NCBI RefSeq assembly: GCF_902491285.1
Contig: NZ_CABUHK010000034.1
Location: 1 to 51,421, forward strand
Reading direction: 5' to 3'
DNA: 51,421 bases
From: an uncultured Bacteroides sp.
Lineage (GTDB): Bacteria; Bacteroidota; Bacteroidia; Bacteroidales; Bacteroidaceae
Shown: positions 25,937-35,417 of the stretch, piece after piece
How positions within the stretch are numbered: the first letter of the stretch is position 1
Layout: every line of letters starts with the position of its first letter
The notes under the pieces: generated by a model
The model's database searches: none
Told to the model about the DNA's origin: nothing
What the model saw: the letters and a program-made list of their open reading frames with translations, nothing else
Translations under genes and position numbers: made by a program

Positions 25937-28036
25937 TTAGTTTGCGGTATTGTCTTTCATACAACGAACTGGATAGCCATATGCTCTAGCCTGACTTCTC
26001 AGAGGGAAGAAATTAGCAGTATCATACATCAAACAACAAGCATTTGCAGCAGTTACCGGACTGTTACTCCAAGATTGCCCTCTATTAGCCGGGTTCTTTA
26101 TTACAAATGTAGCATTATTCACATATCCCGAAGTTGCATAACTAGGAGTTGCCCCGACAGTGAAAGTACCTCCGGCATTTGAAATAAAATCAGCCATCGT
26201 ACCATTAACATTTACAGTAACCGCACCAGTACTATATTTACCTCCAGCCGCAATATTTACAAATCCTGTCCAAACATATGCATGAGGTACACGATATCCC
26301 GGTGGACATGGATCATAGATAGTCTTACTACCAGACTCATTCACTACCGGACTGGTTGCTGTCACAATATTGGCGTTTCCCCACAAATCATTACCACCAT
26401 CTACGAGCCAACTTTTTGCACCAGATGCTATGTAGCACATTGGATATCGGGCAATATCATTAGCTTCTATCGGTGTAGTAATCCATCCCCAAGTATTATC
26501 AGTAGCAACAGTCAGTGATTTAATAGCATCAAATGCGTTACCATCCTTGTCATAAGTCGTCAAAACTGTTACTGACCCAGCACCAGCATCATCTCTTTCC
26601 GGGAATGGATCTTTACGTCCCCATTGATAACGCATTCCTTGAGCTTTATTGTTTTTATTTACTGCCCAATATCCGTCAGAAAGAGCACCTAAGTTTCTAT
26701 CCATCATTACAGGATTGACCAACTTATTATAGTCATTGTAGTCCGAATGAATGGTATATGTTTCCACTTTGGAATCCAAATCAGCATCCGTCACCCAAAT
26801 ATGCCAACTCCAAAGAATTGTAGTGCCATCTGCTGCATAAGCTGCAATAACAGCGTTTCCTGCATCCAAAGACGTATTCTCGGAACCGTTCAAGGTAAAG
26901 TAAATATATCCATTTTTCAGTTGGACTCCATAAATCAATCCTGGCGCAGTCTGCCAAAGTATATTAGCCGATGCCGGTGCTAATGTTTTCGGAATAATCC
27001 CAGGAGCAGTTCCCGATAGCGGGTCATAATCAGCAACAGGCTGAGTAGTAGCACCATTTCCCATCACCGTAGCTTTGAAACGATATTCCTGTCCGGCTTT
27101 GCCAGCTATGTAACAGTTTGCCGTTTCGTTCTCGCTCAAATCAATAGAGGTATCCACTACAGAACCACTAGTCAATTGATCTAAATCCAAAGTCAAGGTA
27201 GTAAATTCTCCGGCAATTATATTCATCCAATCAATCTCACCAGTCAAAGCAATATCTTCAACACCTGTTTTCTCCAATATGAGTTTAACAGGGCATTTTG
27301 CTGAAGATAAAGCCAATGGATTTACTGAAATATATCCATGAAATTCTTTATTTGCGACCAATTCCGGTGCATTATCTATTTTCAACAAGACATCGGAAGA
27401 ACCTTCAGAAATACTAAATGAGCCCGTGGTCAAATTGAACTTATAATTCCCAACCAAAGGTGTTCCCTCTGGTGCAGAAAGTTCTATCGACTTCACTTTC
27501 CATCCCGAATACTTGGCTACTGTAGTATAAGCGACATCCAAATACCCCAATGCATGCTTAAATGTCACTGGAACGGCATTTTCCACTTCTGATGTGGTTA
27601 TTGCTGCATATGTCAAAGCAGTGCTTGCCAAGTGAGCATTGGACGTCCCCGACTGCAATTGCGTACTATTCAAAATCCCCGCTATGGATGTTGCCGCAGT
27701 GTTAGTTTTACTATAAGGTGAATAAACATAGAATGTATGTTCACCACTCCCCCACGCTACCTGTGTGTAGAACATCCCCTCGGTCTGTCCCACAAAAGGA
27801 GCTGCAACGCCCACAACAAGGTTGTTTGTTTTTGTCTGCTCGCAGAAGAAGCCTATTTTACTATCAGCCGCCCAAGTCGTCTTGTTATCACCCAACTGTG
27901 ACTGGCAATTAAAGAAAATCTGATTTCCTCCCGCCGGACGTGTAAAATCAGTCTGAGTATAGTCATCGTCACTGCATGCAGTAGCAAGTAACACTGCACA
28001 GAGTCCTAAGACTGAAAATATAGATTGTTTTTTCAT
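25937..28036 (-). CDS. Fimbrillin-like / FISUMP-domain surface lipoprotein
   Basis: A 699-aa lipoprotein (Cys21 in LLATAC followed by SDDD). Residues about 30-290 look like a fimbrillin (Mfa-like) domain, with the typical WAADSKIGFF start, HTFYVYSPYS and VTFKHALGYLDVAYT. A middle beta-rich segment (about 295-430) contains ETANCYIAGKAGQEYRF. The C-terminal third is a FISUMP domain, with MMDRNLGAL, RYQWGRKDPFPERDD, IYDPCPPGYRVP and FFPLRSQARAYGYPVRCMKD. It occupies the place where SusE/SusF-type surface glycan-binding proteins sit, 48 bp after SusD, so a role as glycan-binding or adhesive partner of that pair is likely. No catalytic motif is visible, and the ligand is unknown. Confidence 0.85.
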   Translation of the reverse strand: MKKQSIFSVLGLCAVLLATACSDDDYTQTDFTRPAGGNQIFFNCQSQLGDNKTTWAADSKIGFFCEQTKTNNLVVGVAAPFVGQTEGMFYTQVAWGSGEHTFYVYSPYSKTNTAATSIAGILNSTQLQSGTSNAHLASTALTYAAITTSEVENAVPVTFKHALGYLDVAYTTVAKYSGWKVKSIELSAPEGTPLVGNYKFNLTTGSFSISEGSSDVLLKIDNAPELVANKEFHGYISVNPLALSSAKCPVKLILEKTGVEDIALTGEIDWMNIIAGEFTTLTLDLDQLTSGSVVDTSIDLSENETANCYIAGKAGQEYRFKATVMGNGATTQPVADYDPLSGTAPGIIPKTLAPASANILWQTAPGLIYGVQLKNGYIYFTLNGSENTSLDAGNAVIAAYAADGTTILWSWHIWVTDADLDSKVETYTIHSDYNDYNKLVNPVMMDRNLGALSDGYWAVNKNNKAQGMRYQWGRKDPFPERDDAGAGSVTVLTTYDKDGNAFDAIKSLTVATDNTWGWITTPIEANDIARYPMCYIASGAKSWLVDGGNDLWGNANIVTATSPVVNESGSKTIYDPCPPGYRVPHAYVWTGFVNIAAGGKYSTGAVTVNVNGTMADFISNAGGTFTVGATPSYATSGYVNNATFVIKNPANRGQSWSNSPVTAANACCLMYDTANFFPLRSQARAYGYPVRCMKDNTAN

Positions 28037-28084
28037 CTTTGTATGATTTAAATTTTAATGAATGATATGAATCTGACAGGCAGA

Positions 28085-29635
28085 CTAATAACCCGGCGTC
28101 TGCTGTACCAATGGGTCCTTCGACATTACCGTAGCATCGACAGGCCATAACAGATGTTTCTCGACAAGGTCGCCCGTAACGCTAATCTGAAGAGCTTTAG
28201 CCAATTCTCCATCCTTCATACGGCGGATGTCATACCAACGCTTACCTTCACCAACAAACTCTTTGGAGCGTTCTTCCAGAATCGCTTCTTCTGCTGTCTC
28301 ACTACCACGGGGGTATTTATTGGCGGCATATGCGGAACCGTATGCACGTTCACGGACACTATTGATGTATGCAGCAGGATCACCTCCCTGCAATGCCACG
28401 ATTTCAGCTAGCATCAACTGCAAATCCGCATAGCGATAGACTGGCCAGTCATTCGTAAACTTACGTATATCATTGTCCAGTTCTCCTTTATATTTATTCA
28501 AGAGTATGGCTGCCGCTCCGCCGTCTACCTTATATACATCAAAGAAAGTGGCGCTACGACGAATATCGCTTTCACTGAATGTATCAAAGAATTCTTTTGT
28601 ATACTGATAGTTGGATGCCGTACCATTCAGTTTCAAAGGATTCACATTATTACCTTTGTACTCTACACCATCTGCATTCTCGAAACCTACCAGATTGGTA
28701 TTCGTAGGATACATGAATTTGCTAAAGAAATTCTCTTTCTCATTCAGCATGTAGCGAATTACGAATATCATTTCTTTATTATCTTTCTTCTTTACGTCAA
28801 AAACCTCTTCAAAGCTGGTCTTGGAAGCAAAGTCGTATTTGCCGCAATCTATAATATCCTGCAACGCTTGCTTTGCTGCCGCCAAGTCGGCCGGTATATT
28901 TTTCGAGTAGACGCTTCCACCGCCAATGGGTTTTACCTTACATCCCCACAACAGGATTTCAGCTCTCAACATCTTTGTTGCTGCCTTGCTCCAATAAGAA
29001 CTCTTGTCTGTAGAATTGATGGTAAATGCATCATCTGCAAAATAATCTTCTGATGCCTTGATGTCTTTTACAAGGAAATTGTAGACTTCTTCTTCCGTAG
29101 CCCGCGGCTGATTCAAGTCGGAAGGGGTAAAACTACCGTCCATCACACGTGCGGTTTCAACTAGAGGAACTCCGCCATAGGTACGGAACAGATGAAAGTA
29201 ATAAAAACTTCTCAATCCGTGCAACACACCCATATAATAGTTCTTTTCTGTTTCATTCAAGGCAGAACTGCCGGGTACGGACTGGATGGCATGGTTAATC
29301 TGCATGATGTCCATATAGAAGTTACCCCAGTTACTTATTACAGAATTAGCTTCGGTGAGGTTGTTTGTCACAGCCGGCACATCGCTAATAGTCTGATTGA
29401 ACAAGGAAGAGTTTGAGCCGTAAAAGGTTCCACCTCTAAGTTCACCCATTTTGAACAACACTTCCTGACGTTCGCGAACACGATAATGCAAACCACGCAC
29501 AAAACGTTCCGCCTGATCTTTGGTACTCCAGTAATTACTGATACCGTAGGAGTCTACCGGACTCAAGTCCAAATAATCGCAAGACTGCATGGCTCCTATC
29601 AACAACACTAATAATGTATATTTTATTTTTTTCAT
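28085..29635 (-). CDS. SusD-family lipoprotein of the nan operon (NanU-like)
   Basis: A 516-aa lipoprotein starting at the ATG at 29635. An alternative ATG at 29668 overlaps the SusC stop and lacks a signal at its terminus. Cys19 follows AMQSC. SusD features: LNETEKNYYMGVLHGLRSFYYFHLF, YRYADLQLMLAEIVALQGG, EFVGEGKRWYDIRRM and a LVQQTPGY C-terminus. Being cotranscribed with lyase, epimerase and MFS transporter, it is the best candidate in the window for the extracellular sialic acid binder, which in B. fragilis is called NanU. Orthology was not tested, so I leave the symbol empty. Confidence 0.94.
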   Translation of the reverse strand: MKKIKYTLLVLLIGAMQSCDYLDLSPVDSYGISNYWSTKDQAERFVRGLHYRVRERQEVLFKMGELRGGTFYGSNSSLFNQTISDVPAVTNNLTEANSVISNWGNFYMDIMQINHAIQSVPGSSALNETEKNYYMGVLHGLRSFYYFHLFRTYGGVPLVETARVMDGSFTPSDLNQPRATEEEVYNFLVKDIKASEDYFADDAFTINSTDKSSYWSKAATKMLRAEILLWGCKVKPIGGGSVYSKNIPADLAAAKQALQDIIDCGKYDFASKTSFEEVFDVKKKDNKEMIFVIRYMLNEKENFFSKFMYPTNTNLVGFENADGVEYKGNNVNPLKLNGTASNYQYTKEFFDTFSESDIRRSATFFDVYKVDGGAAAILLNKYKGELDNDIRKFTNDWPVYRYADLQLMLAEIVALQGGDPAAYINSVRERAYGSAYAANKYPRGSETAEEAILEERSKEFVGEGKRWYDIRRMKDGELAKALQISVTGDLVEKHLLWPVDATVMSKDPLVQQTPGY

Positions 29636-29657
29636 AATGCTATCTTTCTTTATGATT

Positions 29658-32600
29658 TTAGAACACAACCTTTAATCCCATCAGAACTGTCTTAGGCAAA
29701 GCATATCCGCCCTTGTTGCTACTGGTGGTCCCATATTCAGGAGTATAGAGACGATTGTCCGTTATGTAGAACAAATTCTGTCCGGTAAGCGTCACCGTCA
29801 CTTTATCCATGAGGGCTTTTTTAGTCCACTGCGAAGGTAAATCGTAGCTCAAGGAAATCTCACGGGCACACAGGTAAGAAGCATCTTCCCAGAACAATGA
29901 AGTATTGCGGGTATAGTTCTTTTTAAAGTTAGTGTCGTTAGTCATCAATACCGGAAGTTCTGCACCCGGATTATCTTCCGTCCATGTCTTTTTAGCCAAA
30001 TCCGGAACATTGAAGTGACCGGAAGTGATACCCATGAAATATTGATAACCGCTATTCCACTTCTTGTACCCCAACGCATAGTCGAACCGTGCAAATAATG
30101 TCAGACCTTTCCATGTAACGGACGTATTGAAACCACCCATCCACTTTGGAATCTCATTGCCAAGCTTCACCTGATCGTACGTATCAATAATTCCATCACC
30201 ATTCACATCGTACCATACTGCATCCCCTGGAGCTAACTGCTGTGCATTTTTCTGCTGTTCAACTGTCAACTGCGCATAAGCCGCCGGACCATAGACCGGT
30301 TTAGAAGGAATCTTGTCTACGTAATAAGCATAATTTGCCAAATCGGCTTCGTCACGTACAACGTGCATCATCTTAAATCCGTAGATATCACCATAAGACT
30401 GTCCTTCCTGCATTCCCCCCTTCCATACGGTTTCATTACTACCTTTGCCTTTGTAAACTTCCGTTCCGCCCTGGCGGTTGTTCTCATTACCGTTATCGGG
30501 CAATTGCAGAATTTTGGATTTCACAAAAGTGATGTTGGCACCTACATTCCATTTAAAGTCCTTACGATCAAAAATGCGGTAATTGACTTCAAGCTCCATA
30601 CCCTGACTACGCACAGCGCCGTTATTTGTCGTCATCGAGCCTACACCGGATGAGGAAGCTAAAGGTACATTAGCAATCAAGTCGGTAGTCTTTTTGTTGA
30701 AGTAACCTACGGCCAAGTCTACCTTATTAAACAATCCTAATTCTATCGCAGTATCAAAAGAAGTCGTCTTCTCCCAACGCAATCCGGGATAAGCAATATC
30801 GTTAATCAACAGACCGTAGATACCGTTGTAGTTACCGGCATTTCCATAACTGCCTTGTAGTTCGTACAACCCAATACCGTTCACGTTACCATTCTGCCCG
30901 TATCCCATACGAACCTTTATGTTGGAAAATATATCCAGATATTTCTCCATGAATTCTTCACGATACACATTCCATGCGGCACTGACACCAGGGAAAAATC
31001 CCCAACGGTTGTCTACCAGCTTGGAATAACCGTCGTAACGTCCGGAAAAAGAGAAAAGATACCTGCTTTTATAGTCATAGGTCGCATTTACAAAACCGGA
31101 CATGATACGCTCCTGTGTGTGAGTGGTAGACATGTTACGGGTAGATTTCCCATTAGCATCCAACGGGGCAGTAAACTGCAACCCGATAAAATCATCGGAA
31201 GTAGCTCCCTGGCCTGATGCCGAGAGTCCGTAGTTATATTTGTCTATAATTTCAAAACCTCCGACTGCACTGACGTTATGGTCACCGAATGAGGCATTGT
31301 AATTAAGAATGGCGTTGTAAGTCTGATCCAGTTTGCGCGCATAAGTAGCAGAAGCTTTGCGGTTAGAATTCAGCTTGCCGGGAGCAGTAGGCAATTCTTT
31401 ATCAAAAGATTCTGTTTCTTTCATCCAAAGATACCACATACCACTCAGTTTCAGACTAAGTCCTTTCATCAAATCCACTTGAAAAGAAGTTCCCAATGTG
31501 GTCTTATAAGCTGTATTTCTACGATAATAGTAGTTCTTCATCTCATTCCAGTTGGCATTCTGGGTATTATTGAGTAGTGTAATAACTGTTCCATCCAGAT
31601 TAGCCCCTTTGAAAGTAGGCGGGGCCGCAGCCACTACGCTCCAGAAATTAGCGTCACTCATGTAGTTAGGGTTGGTTTCCGAACGTGAAAAGTTTACGAA
31701 ACCGGAAGCTTTCAACCAACTTTTAATTTTATATTCACCATTTAAGTTAAAAGACAAACGCTGGTATCCCGACTCCAACGGAAAACCCGTTTCATCATAA
31801 TATCCGATACTTGAATAATACTTACCTTTATCGTTTCCACCGGAGAACGAAACATTATAATCCTGCGTCCAGGCATCCTGCGTGTTCAACTTCATAAAAT
31901 CAGTTTCCTTGAACAATAGATAATTGTCTGAGGCAGGATCTTTCATCGACTGCCAACCGTAGTCCAGGAGATACTTATTTTTATCCGTCAGAATAGATGT
32001 ACTATAGATACCGTTGCTGCTTTTATTTCCATCGGCAGTAATGTCATTTCCTGTACCCCATCCATTCACCAAATTCATATCGTCTCCACTACGCTTTGCC
32101 GCCATACGCTCCCAATAGAGATAATCACGGGCATTCATAAAATCATAGTTGTCGCGGGCAAAACCTTTACCGATATTTACGTTCAAAGTTACTGTTGTTT
32201 TTCCCACATGACCGCTCTTGGTAGTCACCAATACTACACCATTGTTGGCACGTGCACCATATAATGCTGTCGCAGCAGCATCTTTCAAGACTTCAATAGA
32301 CTCAATATCGTTGCTGTTGATATCATTCATATCATCTTTCTGCACACCGTCGATAATATACAACGGACTACCTGAACCGTTCAAAGAAGCACCTGCACGT
32401 ACCTGGATAGAAGGACCTGCTCCTGGCTGACCGGAAGTTTGTGTAACACGTACACCAGTAACCGTACCAGCCAAAGCTGTCAATGGATTGGAACGCACAC
32501 CTTTCTCCAAAACTTCAGAAGATACTTTGGATATAGCTGCCGTCAGTTTATCTTTAGTAACGGTTTTACCATAACCTGTGACAATAACTTCCTGCAAACC

Positions 32601-32924
32601 TATGGCATCATCTTTCATCACTACCATAATATTCTTGCGTCCATCCACCGAAACATTCTGTTGAACATAACCTATGTATGAAAAAACAAGAACCGATTTG
32701 TTCTTCGTTAATGTTAACGTATATTTTCCATCCAAATCTGTAATAGCACCATTTGATGTGCCCACTTCCAATACAGAGACACCAATCAAGGGCTCTCCTG
32801 CAACATCTTTCACAACACCACTTACCATTTGCCCAACTTGTGCATATATGCTGACAATGGAACAAAGCATGGCCACTACCATGAAAATTACTTCACGGTA
32901 GTACTTTAAATGTATTTTTCTCAT
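29658..32924 (-). CDS. SusC-family TonB-dependent transporter of the nan operon (NanO-like)
   Basis: A 1088-aa outer-membrane importer with a signal peptide (ending VSIYAQ). It has the regulatory beta-sandwich (MVSGVVKDVAGEPLIGVSV), TonB-box region EVIVTGYGKTVT, plug (DIESIEVLKDAAATALYGARA) and a barrel ending VLMGLKVVF. The start is 10 bp after the stop of the upstream sialidase gene, so it is not separately promoted. Its place with sialidases, NanT and the lyase points to uptake of free sialic acid or sialylated oligosaccharide across the outer membrane, as described for NanO in related bacteria. Barrel and leader differ from the two divergent SusC genes, so it is not a recent copy of them. 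Confidence 0.95.
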   Translation of the reverse strand: MRKIHLKYYREVIFMVVAMLCSIVSIYAQVGQMVSGVVKDVAGEPLIGVSVLEVGTSNGAITDLDGKYTLTLTKNKSVLVFSYIGYVQQNVSVDGRKNIMVVMKDDAIGLQEVIVTGYGKTVTKDKLTAAISKVSSEVLEKGVRSNPLTALAGTVTGVRVTQTSGQPGAGPSIQVRAGASLNGSGSPLYIIDGVQKDDMNDINSNDIESIEVLKDAAATALYGARANNGVVLVTTKSGHVGKTTVTLNVNIGKGFARDNYDFMNARDYLYWERMAAKRSGDDMNLVNGWGTGNDITADGNKSSNGIYSTSILTDKNKYLLDYGWQSMKDPASDNYLLFKETDFMKLNTQDAWTQDYNVSFSGGNDKGKYYSSIGYYDETGFPLESGYQRLSFNLNGEYKIKSWLKASGFVNFSRSETNPNYMSDANFWSVVAAAPPTFKGANLDGTVITLLNNTQNANWNEMKNYYYRRNTAYKTTLGTSFQVDLMKGLSLKLSGMWYLWMKETESFDKELPTAPGKLNSNRKASATYARKLDQTYNAILNYNASFGDHNVSAVGGFEIIDKYNYGLSASGQGATSDDFIGLQFTAPLDANGKSTRNMSTTHTQERIMSGFVNATYDYKSRYLFSFSGRYDGYSKLVDNRWGFFPGVSAAWNVYREEFMEKYLDIFSNIKVRMGYGQNGNVNGIGLYELQGSYGNAGNYNGIYGLLINDIAYPGLRWEKTTSFDTAIELGLFNKVDLAVGYFNKKTTDLIANVPLASSSGVGSMTTNNGAVRSQGMELEVNYRIFDRKDFKWNVGANITFVKSKILQLPDNGNENNRQGGTEVYKGKGSNETVWKGGMQEGQSYGDIYGFKMMHVVRDEADLANYAYYVDKIPSKPVYGPAAYAQLTVEQQKNAQQLAPGDAVWYDVNGDGIIDTYDQVKLGNEIPKWMGGFNTSVTWKGLTLFARFDYALGYKKWNSGYQYFMGITSGHFNVPDLAKKTWTEDNPGAELPVLMTNDTNFKKNYTRNTSLFWEDASYLCAREISLSYDLPSQWTKKALMDKVTVTLTGQNLFYITDNRLYTPEYGTTSSNKGGYALPKTVLMGLKVVF

Positions 32925-32934
32925 ATTAAAGAAG

Positions 32935-34206
32935 TTATTTAGTAGATAATATAAACAGTTCCAGTCTCATCCATCCAGCCGGACGAGTTGATAGTTTTGG
33001 GAATCCCGGCTCATCACCGAGTTCGGCAACAACAGCCATGTCACCATCAGGCAAAAGAGCCATACATGTATATCCTGCAGCTTTGTCATAAAGCACCATT
33101 TGGTCTGCCGGGTCGAATGTATGCGAATGACCTCCAAAGAATTTAGCTTTAGCCAAATATAATATACCACGATCGTCATGAGCTACTGTCTCAGCAATCC
33201 CTTTCGAACCACAGTAATACAACCATTCACCCTTTACTATAACACTTCCTGCACAGCCTTTGGCTGGAGTAGGTAGTGCTGTCGGAGCATAATCTGAAAA
33301 AGAAGGCCATTTGGCTCCACCATCTGTACTTACATAGTTCTGACGGTATCCGTTATAACGGATATTGCCAATCAATGCACCGTCAGGCGCTTCCGTTACT
33401 GTCCATTCACCGGACTTATTAGGTTGCCCGGTTTCCCACGTCACTCCGTTATCATCTGACCACATAGCTGTATTTCCGCCATTTGAAACGGTGCCAGCAG
33501 CTTCATTCACCTTAAAAGTACGTATAGGAACAATCAGACGGTTCTTATATTGTTCACTTGATGTCATTTGTACTCCTGAACCAGGACCAAAGCTACCAAT
33601 CATTCTTGTCGCACCACTAAAAATTCCAATTGTCACTTCGTCTGTAAGATCTTTTCTTGTCCAATTTAATCCATCATCTTCCGAAGTATACATTATAGCT
33701 CTATTGTTATAACCTTGCTTGCCCGACTCTTTACCTACGGCATCCCATAAAGAGGTAAACAAAAAGATTTTCCCTGTAACTTGGTCGACAACAACAGTCG
33801 GATCCATATATGACAACTTTGATGAAGTAGTTTGACTGGTTAAGTTCTTTTCAGTCCATGTTACCCCCTTATCAGTACTACGTTTCATCAGAATATCCGT
33901 CCGCCCCGCTTTGTCTTGCCAAGTTCCATAACGAGCTTCACAAAAAACAAGTATGCTACCTTTCTTTGTAACCGCGATAGCAGGAACACGATATGAAATG
34001 TCATTACTTGCTTTCGAATTGAATACAGTAATTGTTGGAGAAGCTACCTCCCATACCGGTTCTGAACCAGGCTCAGGGTCAGGATTTGGATCCACAACCT
34101 CATCCGGATAAGGTACCGGACTGAAATCATTAACGTTATCATCCGAACAGGCATAAAGAAGGCATAATCCGATATTTAGAATTAAAGCATTAAATAAATA
34201 TTTCAT
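32935..34206 (-). CDS. GH33 sialidase, surface lipoprotein
   Basis: A 423-aa lipoprotein (Cys20 in LLYAC) with an acidic, proline-rich tether (about residues 27-50) that would hold the enzyme off the membrane. The single propeller domain has YRVP (72-75, a variant of FRIP), FCEARYGTWQDKAGRTD with the acid/base Asp, and the Asp boxes STDKGVTW, SEDDGLNW and SDDNGVTW. It also has EAPDG with the family Glu and AGYTC with the candidate nucleophile Tyr. It lacks the N-terminal extra domain of the sialidase at 11046. Ends overlap closely with neighbours (11 bp and 10 bp gaps) in the nan operon. The surface location inferred from the acidic post-Cys stretch differs from its signal-peptide paralogue next door. 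Confidence 0.93.
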   Translation of the reverse strand: MKYLFNALILNIGLCLLYACSDDNVNDFSPVPYPDEVVDPNPDPEPGSEPVWEVASPTITVFNSKASNDISYRVPAIAVTKKGSILVFCEARYGTWQDKAGRTDILMKRSTDKGVTWTEKNLTSQTTSSKLSYMDPTVVVDQVTGKIFLFTSLWDAVGKESGKQGYNNRAIMYTSEDDGLNWTRKDLTDEVTIGIFSGATRMIGSFGPGSGVQMTSSEQYKNRLIVPIRTFKVNEAAGTVSNGGNTAMWSDDNGVTWETGQPNKSGEWTVTEAPDGALIGNIRYNGYRQNYVSTDGGAKWPSFSDYAPTALPTPAKGCAGSVIVKGEWLYYCGSKGIAETVAHDDRGILYLAKAKFFGGHSHTFDPADQMVLYDKAAGYTCMALLPDGDMAVVAELGDEPGFPKLSTRPAGWMRLELFILSTK

Positions 34207-34217
34207 AAATAAAAAAA

Positions 34218-35381
34218 TTAAAGATTAATAATAGGCACTAAAATTAAATCTAGCTTTAGCCAGTCAGCCGGTCGTTTAAGAGGTTTTATATTAGGTAACG
34301 ATTTACGAGTAAACGATTGTGTATCTGCTGTTTCAAAGATTATAGCCATTCGTTCGTCCGGTAACAAAGCCATACAGCTATATCCGGAAGCTTTGTCATA
34401 CAAAAGCAGACTATCATTCCAAGTTTTTCCGCCATTACAACTTTTATATAAAGTCAACCCAGCTCTTTCGTCATATTCTGGAGTTTCCGGAATTCCCTTT
34501 ATTCCAGAGAAATAAAGATGTGCACCTTTCCCTAGCACACTAGCTTGGCAGCCTTTAGACACGCCAGGCAGAGTCGGATCTTTCACTGCTTTACTCCAAG
34601 TCATGCCTCCGTCTTTGCTATATGCTACCATACGTGCACCTGATACCCGAGCATTATACACTAAAACTCCATTAGGAGATTCTGCAATCTGAAACTCATT
34701 ATCTGTATCTCCATTCCCTCCTACTGTCCACGTTTCACCATGATTGTCTGAGAAAATAGCAACATCATGTGCTATTTTTCTTTCTGTATCAGAAATACGG
34801 GCCGGCAAAATTAAACGTCCACTGTACTTCTCACCTACCATCTGTAATCCTGCTCCCGGACCAAAACCATATATATAGCGTCCATCAGGTATCAAAGATG
34901 CAGTAACATCAGCTGGAGCAGACCAAGACTGACCATTATCATCCGAAGTAATAAGAATGGCACGATTATTAGCTCCTGAATGGTCATCTGTCGGCCAGAA
35001 AGTCGTAAAAAGAAAAACCTTGCCAGTGCTTGAATCTAAAATAGGGGTTGGATCCATATAAGCCCCGGTAGTTCCTTTTGTTAAATCTTGCATGACCGAC
35101 CATGTCTGACCATTATCTGTGCTACGCTTCACTACTATATCTGTACGACTTTTATCTTGCCAACTTTCTCTACGCGCTTCACAAAACACAAGCAAAGAAC
35201 CATCTTTAGCTGTCAATAATGAAGGAATACGATAACTATTCACATTATCATCCCCTGCAGAAAACACGGTGTATTTAGGAAACTCAGAAAAAGTGTTTTT
35301 AGTATTTGACTGCGCTTCTCCTTTCATATAAGAAAAGAGAAGCATAAGTCCTGCTAATAGTATGCTTTTCGATATACACAT
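34218..35381 (-). CDS. GH33 sialidase, signal-peptide form
   Basis: A 387-aa exported sialidase with a signal peptide (ending near KGEAQ) and no lipobox. The propeller shows YRIP (50-53), FCEARRESWQDKSRTD, the Asp boxes STDNGQTW, SDDNGQSW, SDNHGETW, SKDGGMTW and CNGGKTW, AESPNG (Glu) and SGYSCMA (Tyr). It is clearly paralogous to the lipoprotein sialidase 11 bp downstream, with aligned motifs along the full length. Likely periplasmic, where it could cleave sialyl-oligosaccharides brought in by SusC/SusD. It follows the epimerase gene by 36 bp. Confidence 0.94.
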   Translation of the reverse strand: MCISKSILLAGLMLLFSYMKGEAQSNTKNTFSEFPKYTVFSAGDDNVNSYRIPSLLTAKDGSLLVFCEARRESWQDKSRTDIVVKRSTDNGQTWSVMQDLTKGTTGAYMDPTPILDSSTGKVFLFTTFWPTDDHSGANNRAILITSDDNGQSWSAPADVTASLIPDGRYIYGFGPGAGLQMVGEKYSGRLILPARISDTERKIAHDVAIFSDNHGETWTVGGNGDTDNEFQIAESPNGVLVYNARVSGARMVAYSKDGGMTWSKAVKDPTLPGVSKGCQASVLGKGAHLYFSGIKGIPETPEYDERAGLTLYKSCNGGKTWNDSLLLYDKASGYSCMALLPDERMAIIFETADTQSFTRKSLPNIKPLKRPADWLKLDLILVPIINL

Positions 35382-35417
35382 AGTTTTAGATTTAATCTTT
35401 AAAAGCTACATAATACT

